A program made the translations under genes and the position numbers. The notes below the pieces were generated by a model. That model was not told the origin of the DNA. It saw only the letters and a program-made list of their open reading frames with translations, and did no database searches. Shown here one piece after another: positions 46,387 to 55,131 of a stretch of 64,000 nucleotides of DNA. The DNA is from Algoriphagus iocasae (GTDB lineage Bacteria; Bacteroidota; Bacteroidia; Cytophagales; Cyclobacteriaceae). The stretch covers positions 350,066-414,065 of the forward strand of contig NZ_JACIJO010000003.1 in the NCBI RefSeq assembly GCF_014206875.1, given 5' to 3'. Numbering within the stretch: position 1 is the first letter of the stretch; every line of letters begins with the position of its first letter.

Positions 46387-46668
46387 ATGAACAATGTCAT
46401 CTTAAGTCCCATCGACAAAGGGCAACTCATCAATGAAATAGCGGAAGCTATCGTCAACAAATTATCCAAGGTTTCAAATCCTGCTATCCCTGAAGAAGAA
46501 TTCATCAAGATCCCCGAAGTGATGAAGCTCCTGGGTAGATCCCGAACCACCATTAATAATTGGAGAAAAGAAGGATTCCTGAAGGAACACATGATCAACA
46601 GCAGTGTGTACTTCAAGAAATCAGAGGTCCTTAATGCTGGTCGACAGCGAAACCCCAGAAAAAAATAA
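46387..46668 (+). CDS. Excisionase-like helix-turn-helix protein
   Basis: The 93-aa protein has a MerR/excisionase-type HTH (HTH_17 pattern): FIKIPEVMKLLGRSRTTINNWRKEGFLKEHMINSSVYFKKSEVL, with the helix, turn and wing, at about residues 40-85. The first 35 residues form an amphipathic helix. The C-terminus is basic (RQRNPRKK). It lies between the integrase and the RepA-like ATPase gene, as expected for the recombination directionality factor of an integrated element. Confidence 0.85.
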   Translation: MNNVILSPIDKGQLINEIAEAIVNKLSKVSNPAIPEEEFIKIPEVMKLLGRSRTTINNWRKEGFLKEHMINSSVYFKKSEVLNAGRQRNPRKK

Positions 46669-46775
46669 AGCGAGCCCTTTCGAACTCGCCCAATTCTTTT
46701 GTGGATTCAGTATCCTGTTTGACGACTTAAAGATACTGTTTCTGCATTCTTTATCAAACCCTTACATGCAGAAAT

Positions 46776-47798
46776 ATGACTTCAATAAATCATAGTACAA
46801 ATTCCAATGATCCAAATTCCGGTGACTTTCTAATCATCAAATCCGCCAACGAATGGATGGATGAAGCCAAGACCAAACCTATTCCAAAAAAGATCTTTGG
46901 TCCGTTTTGGTATGAGGAAGAGCTATGCATTCTCTTCGCTGATACCAATCAAGGTAAGTCTTTACTTGCTGTCCAAATCATCGACAGTGTATCCAAAGGA
47001 GTACCAACCCTAGGGTTGGAGATGGAACTGAAAGCGTCCAAAGTCATCTACTTTGACCTGGAACTGACGGCCAAGCAATTTGAAATGAGATATGCTCAAT
47101 ACGATAAGGAAAAGGATATACTTTTTGATCATTTCGAATTCAGTGACCTTTTCCTGAGAGCAGAAATCAATCCCTACGGATTTGATGAGGCTTTTGAAGA
47201 GTATGAAAGCTTTCTTTTTAAAGAGATAGAGGTTCAAGCCTCCAAGTCCGGCGCTAAAATCCTCGTAATAGATAATCTGTCTTGTGTGATTTCAGATAAT
47301 GAGAAGGCAAGGAATACCACTCCATTTTTAATAAGGCTCAACAATCTGAAAAAGATTCATGGGTGGTCGATTTTGCTCATTGCCCATACTCCAAAGAGGA
47401 ACCTGTTTGCACCGATCAATAGAAACGATATCCAAGGCAGCAAGAGCTTTATTAATCTGATTGATTCTTGTTTCGCTGTAGGAGAAAGTCAAAAAGACCC
47501 TTCCATTAAATACTTGAAACAAATAAAAGTCAGGTATGGTGCTTTTAAATATCCCTCCGAAAATGTCCTAGTCTGTAAAATCGGCAAAGACTCAAATTTC
47601 AGTTCGTTTAGGTTTATCCAGTTTGGAAAAGAGTCCGATCATTTAAAGCAGTTGAATCCAGTCGATAAATCTCAAATGAAGACCAAGGCCTTGGAACTCA
47701 AAAATGAGGGCCATACCAATGTGAAGATAGCTCAGGAACTCGGAGTGTCAGAAGGAGCTGTGAGGAAATGGCTCAAGCAACTTGAGTTAGACGAGTAA
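46776..47798 (+). CDS. AAA family ATPase (RepA/AAA_25-like) with C-terminal HTH
   Basis: The 340-aa protein has a RecA-like ATPase domain (about residues 25-240). The Walker A region is LFADTNQGKSLLAVQI, the next block is VIYFDLELTAKQFEMRY, Walker B is ILVIDNLSCVI, and the late LLIAHTPKRN and IQGSKSFINLIDSCF blocks complete it. This is the pattern of hexameric replicative helicases of plasmids (RepA) and of mobile elements. The C-terminus (about 300-340) has an HTH of the HTH_23 type: ALELKNEGHTNVKIAQELGVSEGAVRKWLKQL. It is followed by a repeat cluster and a primase-like gene, so a replication module is likely. Confidence 0.88.
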   Translation: MTSINHSTNSNDPNSGDFLIIKSANEWMDEAKTKPIPKKIFGPFWYEEELCILFADTNQGKSLLAVQIIDSVSKGVPTLGLEMELKASKVIYFDLELTAKQFEMRYAQYDKEKDILFDHFEFSDLFLRAEINPYGFDEAFEEYESFLFKEIEVQASKSGAKILVIDNLSCVISDNEKARNTTPFLIRLNNLKKIHGWSILLIAHTPKRNLFAPINRNDIQGSKSFINLIDSCFAVGESQKDPSIKYLKQIKVRYGAFKYPSENVLVCKIGKDSNFSSFRFIQFGKESDHLKQLNPVDKSQMKTKALELKNEGHTNVKIAQELGVSEGAVRKWLKQLELDE

Positions 47799-47819
47799 GC
47801 TCAATCGTAAAAATCGAAC

Positions 47820-47990
47820 TGTACGAGGGGTACGAGGTGTGCGAATCGTACGATTTCCACTTACCACTACCCCTCTTTTTCTTTTTGCAGGTAATCCGAC
47901 AATTCACGACAAAAGGAAAGATAAGACTCCTTTAAATCAATAAGATGTATTATTTATGTATAGATGTATTTATATAAAAATGTAAATATT
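47820..47990 (+). promoter_or_regulatory. Repeat cluster with palindrome and AT-rich tract, possible origin or operator
   Basis: The interval between the RepA-like and primase-like genes has three close copies of a GTACGAG-like heptamer within about 30 bp (GTACGAG, GGTACGAG and the variant GTGCGAA). A perfect 12-bp palindrome AATCGTACGATT (47844-47855) follows, then a T-rich stretch. Further on is an AT-rich tract with two AGATGTATT copies (47944 and 47963). The arrangement resembles short iterons next to an unwinding region, but a repressor operator is equally possible. Confidence 0.4.
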
Positions 47991-49007
47991 ATGAACTACT
48001 CTGAAGTAAAACAAGCGGCTGCCAGAATCAAACAGGAATTCCCTGTGCTGGATTATTTCCATAGCCTGGTCAGATCAGGATTTCTGAAATTCGAAGGCAT
48101 CCACGGGAAAGAATATTTTTTTGGTTTCCTGGAACAGCGGACTGGCTCGATTGCCGTAGATGACAAAGCGAATGTGTGGTATGATCATGCCGCAGGAAAG
48201 GGCGGAGACGTTATCGCAGCAGTCCAGGAATTTGAAAACAAAACCTTCTTCGAGTCAGTGGAAAGCCTCTCCGGTACTGTTCCGGTTAGAGAATTTCTTC
48301 CCAGACAAAAACCAGAGATCGGTCCAAAGATAGTGGTGGAGAAAGTTTCCGAGATCAGCCATGATGCACTTATCCAATACATTCGAGGCAGGGGTATTGA
48401 TCTTCAGGATATTGCTCCTTTCGGTAAAGAGGTGCATTGGCGGAATAAGGGAAAGCGATATTTCGCAGTGGGTTTTCCAAATGAATCGGGTGGATGGGTA
48501 CTTCGATCCTCTATTTTTAAGGGGAACATTCTTGGAGGAGGTACTTCAATTCGAATCCTTGGGACTGTTAAAGGCATCAAAGTTTTTGAAGGCTGGTTTG
48601 ACTTTCTGAGTTATCTGAAGCTTTCTAGAGCTACAGATTTCAAAGCCATTATTCTGAATAGTACTGCCAATCTCAGTTTTCGCTTAATTCTGGATGTTTT
48701 GGAAGAGTGTGAAGTAGTTGATCTCTATTTGGATAATGATGTTACGGGAGAGAAGTGTACAATTAATTTTATTAGAGTAGCCCAGCTATTCCGTTATTGC
48801 CTTCAAAAAGGATCACCTACCGATTGGGATTTGGAGGCATTGAGGGGGAGTAGGGACAAAATTGGAATTCTCCTTTCCAATATGAAAATCATTCCTTCAG
48901 AAGCGATGGAAATCTGGAAGATCCAAACGAATGTTTCTGATCAAAGATGTCACTTTTCTGGTTTTGAGGATGTTAATGCATTTTTGGTGGGTGGGGTTCA
49001 CAAGTGA
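47991..49007 (+). CDS. Toprim-domain primase-like protein
   Basis: From ATG 47991 the protein is 338 aa. The N-terminal part resembles the CHC2 zinc-finger domain of mobile-element primases (IDDKANVWYDHAAGKGGDVIAAV corresponds to the last part of that domain) but has no cysteines in the first 180 residues, so it cannot bind zinc in the usual way. The Toprim domain (about 195-290) has VFEGWFDFLSYL with the conserved Glu, and VVDLYLDNDVTGEKC with the metal-binding D-x-D. Such proteins serve in replication of plasmids and integrated elements. It follows the RepA-like gene after the repeat cluster. Confidence 0.85.
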   Translation: MNYSEVKQAAARIKQEFPVLDYFHSLVRSGFLKFEGIHGKEYFFGFLEQRTGSIAVDDKANVWYDHAAGKGGDVIAAVQEFENKTFFESVESLSGTVPVREFLPRQKPEIGPKIVVEKVSEISHDALIQYIRGRGIDLQDIAPFGKEVHWRNKGKRYFAVGFPNESGGWVLRSSIFKGNILGGGTSIRILGTVKGIKVFEGWFDFLSYLKLSRATDFKAIILNSTANLSFRLILDVLEECEVVDLYLDNDVTGEKCTINFIRVAQLFRYCLQKGSPTDWDLEALRGSRDKIGILLSNMKIIPSEAMEIWKIQTNVSDQRCHFSGFEDVNAFLVGGVHK

Positions 49008-49029
49008 CAATATTCGGTCTGGGGGTTAA

Positions 49030-50046
49030 AGTGGAATACTTTGGAGTCTCGTCAATACAAAAGCTAATTGGGATCAACTTCAAATGTTATATAAAGGTAA
49101 ATCTGAAGTCAGGCCATCTGAAAGAAAAGTTGCAGTACCAGTTAGAATCATGAATACGCAATCCGTCCAGGCACTGGCAGATTTGGAGCAGAAATTAATT
49201 CTTAAAGCCTATAGCCCATCTACAGTAAAGAACTATTGATCATCATTAACTCAATTTTTATCTTTTTTTGAAAGTCGAAATATTAAGGATGTGACAAAGG
49301 AAGAAATAGAAGCCTTTGTCTATCATCAGATCACCAAATATAAAATTTCAGAAAGTGCGCAAAATACGTTGATAAACGCGATTAAGGCGTATTATGAACA
49401 CGTGCTGGGTAGAGAACGGACTATTTATGATATCCAACGACCTAAGAAAAGCCTAACGCTGCCCAATGTACTCAGTCAGGAAGAGATCAAAGCAATCCTT
49501 TGCAGTGTGGAGAATATAAAGCACCGAGCTGTATTGATGCTTATTTACAGTGCTGGATTAAGAATAAGTGAAGCTATCAACCTTTCGTCGGAATATCTAA
49601 ACCTAAGAAAACGAGATATTCATTCTGATGATGGTTACATTTTCATCAAGGGAGGAAAAGGAAAAAAAGATAGGAAAACTGTGCTTTCACCAATTCTGCT
49701 AGTAATGCTTAGAGAGTATTACAAAGCTTATAAGCCCAGTTATTGGCTATTTGAAGGGCAGGAAGGAGGTCAGTATTCAGCGACAAGCATTCAAGCCGTT
49801 TTTCGAAGAGCAATAAAGAATAGCAATTCAAACCCTTGGGCGACTGTACACACTTTGCGTCACAGTTTTGCAACTCATCTACTTCAAAAGGGGACAAATT
49901 TGCGTTATGTGCAAGCTCTCCTTGGTCATGAAAGTAGTAAGACCACTGAAATATATACGCATGTGCTATCGATATCAAATAAAAATATTCAAAGTCCACT
50001 TGATGGGATCGACGAAATCCTTAATTTGGTCACAGCAGATCCCTAA
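49030..50046 (+). pseudogene. Second tyrosine recombinase, 5'-truncated with in-frame stop
   Basis: The frame is open from 49030, encoding the end of an N-terminal domain (WSLVNTKANWDQLQMLYKG), but no start or first part of that domain is present. The core-binding domain (NTQSVQALADLEQKLILKAY) is interrupted by TGA at 49237-49239, between VKNY and SSLTQFLSFFESRNI; one base change from TGG would explain it. From 49291 the rest is intact, including catalytic motifs SAGLRISEA, HTLRHSFATHL, LLGHESSKTTEIYTHV. The gene is therefore probably inactive unless a short form starting at 49291 is made. It resembles XerD/IntI-like recombinases of Bacteroidota with an extra N-terminal domain. Confidence 0.82.
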
Positions 50047-50131
50047 AGACCTGTGGACAATGGTGATATATAGGCAATAGGGAAGTGGTGATGCTGTAAC
50101 CAAAAAGTATTATAGCTAATAATGAAAACTC

Positions 50132-52042
50132 ATGGAAGGAAAACAAACAGCATTATTTGACGAGAGATTCCTCGAATCATTTACTGGTACTGGAATAGTG
50201 AGTGAACCAAAGATTGCTATAATAGAGCTAATTGCAAATTCTTGGGATGCAGGTGCCTCTAAAGTGGAAATCAAATGGCCTAACGAATCAGACAATTCTT
50301 TCTTCATCAGAGATAATGGACATGGGATGTCTGAATCCGAATTTGATAAACGTTTTAGAAAATTGGCATATAATAGGCAAAGAGATCAGGGTATTTATGC
50401 TGAAATACCTAGAGAAAACTCATTTATTTCAAAACGACTTGCTTTTGGAAAAAACGGCAAAGGACGATTTGCAGGGTTTTGTTTTGGTCCGTCTTTCTTT
50501 GTTAAAACATGGAAAAAGAATAATGAAGTTACTGTAAAAGTATTTAAAGGGAATGAAGGCGAAATATTCTTCCAGAAAATAGATAGTAAAGAAGGAGTAA
50601 CTGGACATGGAACAATGGTTTATGCAGATAATGCCAAAATTCCCATAATCTCGGCTAATTTAATCAAAAGAGAGATTGGTATGAGATTCCTTACTGACCC
50701 AAATTTCGAAGTTGCAATTGATGGAGAAAAAATAACCTTTCTAGATATACCAGAGAAAAATATTAAGGAGTTTATTCTAACCGTGGAAGGTTTTGGAGAA
50801 GTTAAACTAATTGCAATCGATACTTTATCAACTGACAAAACTACCCATCAACATGGCATTGCATGGCATGTGAATGGGAGGTTAGTTGGTGAGTGTTCGT
50901 GGAAAGGAACTGGTATGGATCATCTTATTGACGGAAGACGTATAGAAGCCAAAAGATTTATCTTTATCGTTTTGGCAGATATTTTAAATTCCGAAAAAAA
51001 CATACATCCGGATTGGTCTGGATTTAAATCAAATAGTGACGAATTTCAATCAGTAAATGAGGTTGTACTCAACAAGGTTAAAGATTTTGTTTTGGATATT
51101 TCTAAAGAAAAACGTAAAGAAACTTTTTATGACATCAAATCACAAAATAATCAAACTCTTAAAAGGATTGGGCTAATTGGTCAAACAAAATGGAATTCGT
51201 TTATAACTCAAGTGCAGGAGGAATGCCCATCAATTAATGAAACAGAACTTGCAAAGCTTGGGACAATCCTAGCCAATTTGGAGGAATCACAATCTCAATT
51301 CAGCCTTATACACGCTCTATATGAACTTGATCCAAATCAACTGGATAATCTCAATGAGATTCTAGAAGAATGGAATGTGGATCTTGCAAAAATAGTTTTG
51401 GATGAACTTCAATTTAGGCTAAAATTATTGGAGCAGTTAAAAATCAAAGTACTTTCAAAGGATACTGATGAGGTTCAGGAGTTGCAACCTTTATTCAAAA
51501 AGGGCCTATGGATTTTTGGACCCGAATACGAAACTATCGAATACACCTCAAATCAAGGAATGACATCAGTAATACAAAATTTATACGGAGGAATAGAGAA
51601 AGGCTCAAGAAAAAGACCAGATTTCGCAATTTTAAGTGACAGTACAGTAGGTCTCTACTCATATCCTAAATATGATGATGAAGGCGGTGAAATTGGCGTA
51701 GATAGACTTACGATAGTGGAATTAAAAAAGCCAGGTGTTCCCCTTAGTTCAGAGCAAAAAAGTCAAGCATGGGGATATGTGAAGGAGTTAACAAAAAAAG
51801 GATATGTCACTCCTGAAAATAAAATAACATGTTTCGTTCTCGGTTCGGAAATTGATCCACTTGAAGCTCAGGAAACGCATCAAGGGGGAACTAAAATAAT
51901 TCCTTTACTTTACGATACTGTAGTAAAACGGGCTAACAGCCGATTACTAAATCTTTATGACAAAGTAAAAAATTCACCATTTCTCGAAAATGTAAGACTG
52001 GAAGAAGAGCTTAACGGTCAAATGAACTTATTAGAAAATTAA
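50132..52042 (+). CDS. GHKL ATPase fused to a PD-(D/E)XK nuclease-like domain
   Basis: The 636-aa protein has an HSP90/gyrase/MutL-type ATPase domain (about residues 15-200). The N box is ELIANSWDAGA (E32, N36, D39), the D-x-G-x-G box DNGHGM is at 61-66, and a glycine lid GKNGKGRFAGF follows. A transducer-like part runs to about 325 and a helical segment to about 440. The C-terminal domain (about 450-636) has GSRKRPDFAIL (D497) and LTIVELKKPG (E530-x-K532), the D/E-x-K nuclease pattern seen in DUF4263/Shedu-like domains. Similar ATPase-nuclease fusions occur in defence islands. A SIR2-like gene follows 87 bp later. Confidence 0.85.
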   Translation: MEGKQTALFDERFLESFTGTGIVSEPKIAIIELIANSWDAGASKVEIKWPNESDNSFFIRDNGHGMSESEFDKRFRKLAYNRQRDQGIYAEIPRENSFISKRLAFGKNGKGRFAGFCFGPSFFVKTWKKNNEVTVKVFKGNEGEIFFQKIDSKEGVTGHGTMVYADNAKIPIISANLIKREIGMRFLTDPNFEVAIDGEKITFLDIPEKNIKEFILTVEGFGEVKLIAIDTLSTDKTTHQHGIAWHVNGRLVGECSWKGTGMDHLIDGRRIEAKRFIFIVLADILNSEKNIHPDWSGFKSNSDEFQSVNEVVLNKVKDFVLDISKEKRKETFYDIKSQNNQTLKRIGLIGQTKWNSFITQVQEECPSINETELAKLGTILANLEESQSQFSLIHALYELDPNQLDNLNEILEEWNVDLAKIVLDELQFRLKLLEQLKIKVLSKDTDEVQELQPLFKKGLWIFGPEYETIEYTSNQGMTSVIQNLYGGIEKGSRKRPDFAILSDSTVGLYSYPKYDDEGGEIGVDRLTIVELKKPGVPLSSEQKSQAWGYVKELTKKGYVTPENKITCFVLGSEIDPLEAQETHQGGTKIIPLLYDTVVKRANSRLLNLYDKVKNSPFLENVRLEEELNGQMNLLEN

Positions 52043-52129
52043 TAGGCCATAACAATTTGTAGAAATTAGAGCCTTTCATTGCTACAGCACAACCAAAACT
52101 ACGATTCTTACATTGACGTTATTTTTTAA

Positions 52130-53335
52130 ATGAAAAGAGCAATAATACTTGGAGCAGGGGCTTCTAAAAGCTATAACAAATCTAAAACAGGTGTGAAAAT
52201 GCCTGTTGCATTAGACTTTTTTGAAACCTTTAGAAAACTTGAAATTTCAGAAAATCCTTGGGTATTAATTGGACATTTAATTAACTATATATCTGATAGA
52301 GATAAAGTTGATGCACTCCAATTTTTGAATTTTTCTGAAGATATCGAATTACTGCATTCTGAAATTCAAAAAAAATTGTACAAGGCTTTACATCGTGGAA
52401 ATATTTTTAGACACCCAGATGGTATTCAACAATTAAAGGCTTATAATGAATTGATATTTCTTTTTGTAAGTGTAATAAATGAAATTCAGAATGGTGATGA
52501 ATCTTTAACTCATAAAAATTTAGCTAAACAACTTTCTACGAGAGACTCAATCATAACTTTTAATTGGGATACTTTGATGGACAGAGCTTTAATGAAAGAA
52601 ACTGATTGGAATAGTGGAAATGGATATTTTGTACAGCCTTCTGCCGTTTTCAGGGATGATTGGATTTATAATGATGATCAATCTATTGAACGAAATTTCC
52701 CGAAGTTGTTAAAACTTCACGGTTCTAGTAATTGGATTACAAGTCATATTATACCTAGCAAAGAAGGCAAATTTGAATTAAGCCAGGAAACTAATGTAGA
52801 AGACTTCTATGTCTTCGAACGAGCAACTAAACCATATGCAACCTATGCTGGTAGATACATGTCTGGATATGAAGAGTTCTCATATGGCTATTATCCACCA
52901 AATCTTCCCTTGATAGGTAAACCTGCTCCTGAAGGTTATACAATAGTAAAAAGCAGAATTAAAAACCCTTTGATGCCTGAAGGAAAATCGAATGATAAAG
53001 GTTTGTATTCTATGCCATTAATAATTCCCCCGGTAAAAAATAAAGAATACGATTTATTTGGAACATTATTTACTCGAGTTTGGGCTGAAGCACAAAGAGA
53101 AATTGAAAACGCAGAGGAAATCTATATAATAGGATATTCATTTCCTGTAACTGATATTAGAACTGATCAATTGTTTAAATCGGCATTTCTCAAACGGAAA
53201 ACATTTCCAAAGATTATTATCCATAATCCCAACCCGGATTTGATCTTTGAAAGATTCACATTTGATTATGGCATACCCTCATCTTACATCATCGTCAAAA
53301 AGGAATACTTTGATGAAACCTTTAAATTTGAATAA
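52130..53335 (+). CDS. SIR2-like NAD-binding protein
   Basis: The 401-aa protein has the SIR2_2-type motifs in order: ILGAGASKSY (G8 to S12, the nucleotide-binding start), SIITFNWDTLMDRAL (N145, D147), LLKLHGSSNWI (H197, the catalytic His), and IYIIGYSFPVTD near residue 350. Standalone SIR2-like proteins of this branch are NADases in several phage-defence systems (for example Thoeris and SIR2-pAgo relatives), where NAD depletion stops infection. The gene is AT-rich compared with the backbone. It lies between the GHKL-nuclease gene and the DUF2971 gene, all on one strand. Confidence 0.9.
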   Translation: MKRAIILGAGASKSYNKSKTGVKMPVALDFFETFRKLEISENPWVLIGHLINYISDRDKVDALQFLNFSEDIELLHSEIQKKLYKALHRGNIFRHPDGIQQLKAYNELIFLFVSVINEIQNGDESLTHKNLAKQLSTRDSIITFNWDTLMDRALMKETDWNSGNGYFVQPSAVFRDDWIYNDDQSIERNFPKLLKLHGSSNWITSHIIPSKEGKFELSQETNVEDFYVFERATKPYATYAGRYMSGYEEFSYGYYPPNLPLIGKPAPEGYTIVKSRIKNPLMPEGKSNDKGLYSMPLIIPPVKNKEYDLFGTLFTRVWAEAQREIENAEEIYIIGYSFPVTDIRTDQLFKSAFLKRKTFPKIIIHNPNPDLIFERFTFDYGIPSSYIIVKKEYFDETFKFE

Positions 53336-53476
53336 AAACTGTTCATTTAATAAAAAATAAATAATAAAAAACTTGTAACACCACCTATGCCGCTCCACTT
53401 AGGGATAATACTCATAGCCAAAAGTTGTGCTGCATACAAGGATAGCTGACTGAAAAATTATTACCACTGCAGGAAA

Positions 53477-54475
53477 TTGAAGATTCTCTATAAATATCGC
53501 CCACTTTCAGAATTTCTTTTTAAGGAACTTTACTATCAAGAGTTGTACTTCGCTTCCTACTTCGAATTGAATGACCCGCTTGATTTGTCGGCTCGGATTG
53601 AATTTAGTTGTGAGAAATCCGAGCAAGTAGAATATCTGATTTATTTTCTTTTTAAGTCAACCCTATCGCTCAATGATGCCTTAACTGACAAAAAAAGGAA
53701 GAACGACAAAAACCTACTTGCATTCAATGACAACAGAACAAAGGTTGCAGAATTTCAGCAAACGGTTTTTGAATATATAAACCAGCTAAAAGATGAAAAA
53801 GAAAGAGTTTGGGATATTGATATTAAAAGCATTATTGATTCCGCATCAAAGAAACACAATCTAGAATTCCAATTTGATTCAGAGAATTTCAAAAGCGTAC
53901 TTAAACGTATATCGTCAAAATTTCTTGAAAATAGTTATGCTACTTGCTTTTCAGAAAGCAATGATGATTTTTTAATGTGGTCGCACTATTCCAGCAAGCA
54001 TTCAGGAATCTGTTTAGAGTTTGCGTTAGAAAATTCAGGTCTTTTCCCTTACATCGGGAAAGCTCGAAGGAAATTAGATTGCAAAAAATACAAAGAAAGA
54101 CTATCCAAATGGGATTTAGAAACCCACGTGTATTGGGACAGAATTAAAAAAGTTAATTATGAGAGCGAACAGCCGTTTATAAATTTTTTCGAGTTTTCAC
54201 AAGTTTTTGAAAATGAACACGATTGTGATTTGATAGGTCTTTCAAAACCTTGGACACATCATTTTGCTCATCAATTAGAATGGGTTTTCTCTACCAAAAC
54301 TGCACCGTGGAAATATGAAAAGGAATGGAGAGCGATTCATATAAACTTTGGAAATCCCCAAGAACCAGAAGAAAGAATCCGACATTATCCACTTGAAAGT
54401 CTGAAAGCTATCTATTTTGGTATGCGAACTCCAGAAAACGTAAAGAAGAGAATCTTTCACATTTTTGATAAGTAA
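53477..54475 (+). CDS. DUF2971 domain protein
   Basis: From the TTG at 53477 the 332-aa protein starts MKILYKYRPLSEFLFKELYYQELYFASYFELNDPLDLSARI, the conserved DUF2971 opening. The family's central motif CFSESNDDFLMWSHYSSKHSGICLEF and the late PWKYEKEWRAI and IYFGMRTPENV segments follow. DUF2971 proteins are frequent in defence and mobile regions, and no biochemical activity is established. The 141-bp gap after the SIR2 gene contains an imperfect hairpin, so it is either a separate transcription unit or a cassette. AT-rich like its neighbour. Confidence 0.85.
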   Translation: MKILYKYRPLSEFLFKELYYQELYFASYFELNDPLDLSARIEFSCEKSEQVEYLIYFLFKSTLSLNDALTDKKRKNDKNLLAFNDNRTKVAEFQQTVFEYINQLKDEKERVWDIDIKSIIDSASKKHNLEFQFDSENFKSVLKRISSKFLENSYATCFSESNDDFLMWSHYSSKHSGICLEFALENSGLFPYIGKARRKLDCKKYKERLSKWDLETHVYWDRIKKVNYESEQPFINFFEFSQVFENEHDCDLIGLSKPWTHHFAHQLEWVFSTKTAPWKYEKEWRAIHINFGNPQEPEERIRHYPLESLKAIYFGMRTPENVKKRIFHIFDK

Positions 54476-54839
54476 GCAAAAGAACTACAATACTTTGAAT
54501 GTAAACCGACAAACGGGAAAGACCTAGAATTTATTGAATGGGAATATTATGAATAATATGCCAACGCATGGAGAGAAAAAGAAACGGCCCGACCCTTCGC
54601 ATTTTTAAGAAGAGTTGTCATCCGAATTGCCCCAAGCATTTGGCACATGCCATAGCCGCGCCAGACTATAAATAGTAGGCAGTGTGAATTCGAGATAGGT
54701 CAGTAATATCATCCATACCCTAAGTATATTATACTTATAAAGTTCAGCCTGGCCAGCAATAAAGCACCTTATTTTATTCGCTATTAGTTTTGGTCAACAG
54801 TAAAATTCTTTACAAAACATTATCTTTACAAAAAACAAA
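54476..54839. other. Intergenic region with imperfect hairpin and remnant coding-like sequence
   Basis: The first 60-70 bp can be read as a coding remnant (LQYFECKPTNGKDLEFIEWEYYE, then a stop) without a start. Then GCCAACGCATGG (about 54560-54571) and the partly complementary CCAAGCATTTGGC (about 54632-54644) could form a large imperfect hairpin. The second half has the ArsR-type operator candidate at 54721-54737 and a TATCTTTA promoter-like element about 20 bp before the ArsR start. Confidence 0.45.
54721..54737. promoter_or_regulatory. Candidate operator upstream of the ArsR-type gene
   Basis: TAAGTATATTATACTTA is a perfect 17-bp palindrome (one central base), about 100 bp before the regulator start. 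Position and symmetry fit an operator, but ArsR sites are often closer to the promoter. Confidence 0.4.
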
Positions 54840-55112
54840 ATGACAATGGATTTGCTCAAAATATCAAAAGCACTGGCTGATGCCACGCGGTTCAAAATTC
54901 TAAAGATACTCATGGCAAAAGGAGAAATCAGTTGCAGTGAATTGGAAGGCCACTTTACGCTTTCTCAACCTACCATTTCACACCACTCTAAAATACTGTT
55001 TGATTGCGGACTTATCCATGCAAAAAAGGATGGACAACATTCGCTTTTATCGGTAAATAAGAAGTTGTTAGAAAAATACCTCACATCCCTTAAAGAAGAA
55101 TTGGTCAAGTAA
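54840..55112 (+). CDS. ArsR-type winged-helix regulator
   Basis: The 90-aa protein is a minimal ArsR winged helix: LLKISKALADATRFKILKILMAKGEISCSELEGHFTLSQPTISHHSKILFDCGLIHAKKDGQHSLLSV. The recognition helix is LSQPTISHHSKIL and the wing is KKDGQHSLLSV. A start two codons later (MDLLK) is equally possible. The Cys in ISCSEL matches the metal-site position of some ArsR proteins, but a complete metal site is not seen, so it may sense redox or an organic ligand. It heads a co-directional cluster of oxidoreductase genes; the palindromes at 54721 and 55132 are possible binding sites. Confidence 0.9.
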   Translation: MTMDLLKISKALADATRFKILKILMAKGEISCSELEGHFTLSQPTISHHSKILFDCGLIHAKKDGQHSLLSVNKKLLEKYLTSLKEELVK

Positions 55113-55131
55113 TTTTTTTTATTCAATATAT

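Noticed and set aside
49030..49290. Selenocysteine or readthrough at the TGA in the second recombinase
   Set aside because: No SECIS-like hairpin or selenoprotein context; the missing gene start makes ordinary decay the simpler explanation.
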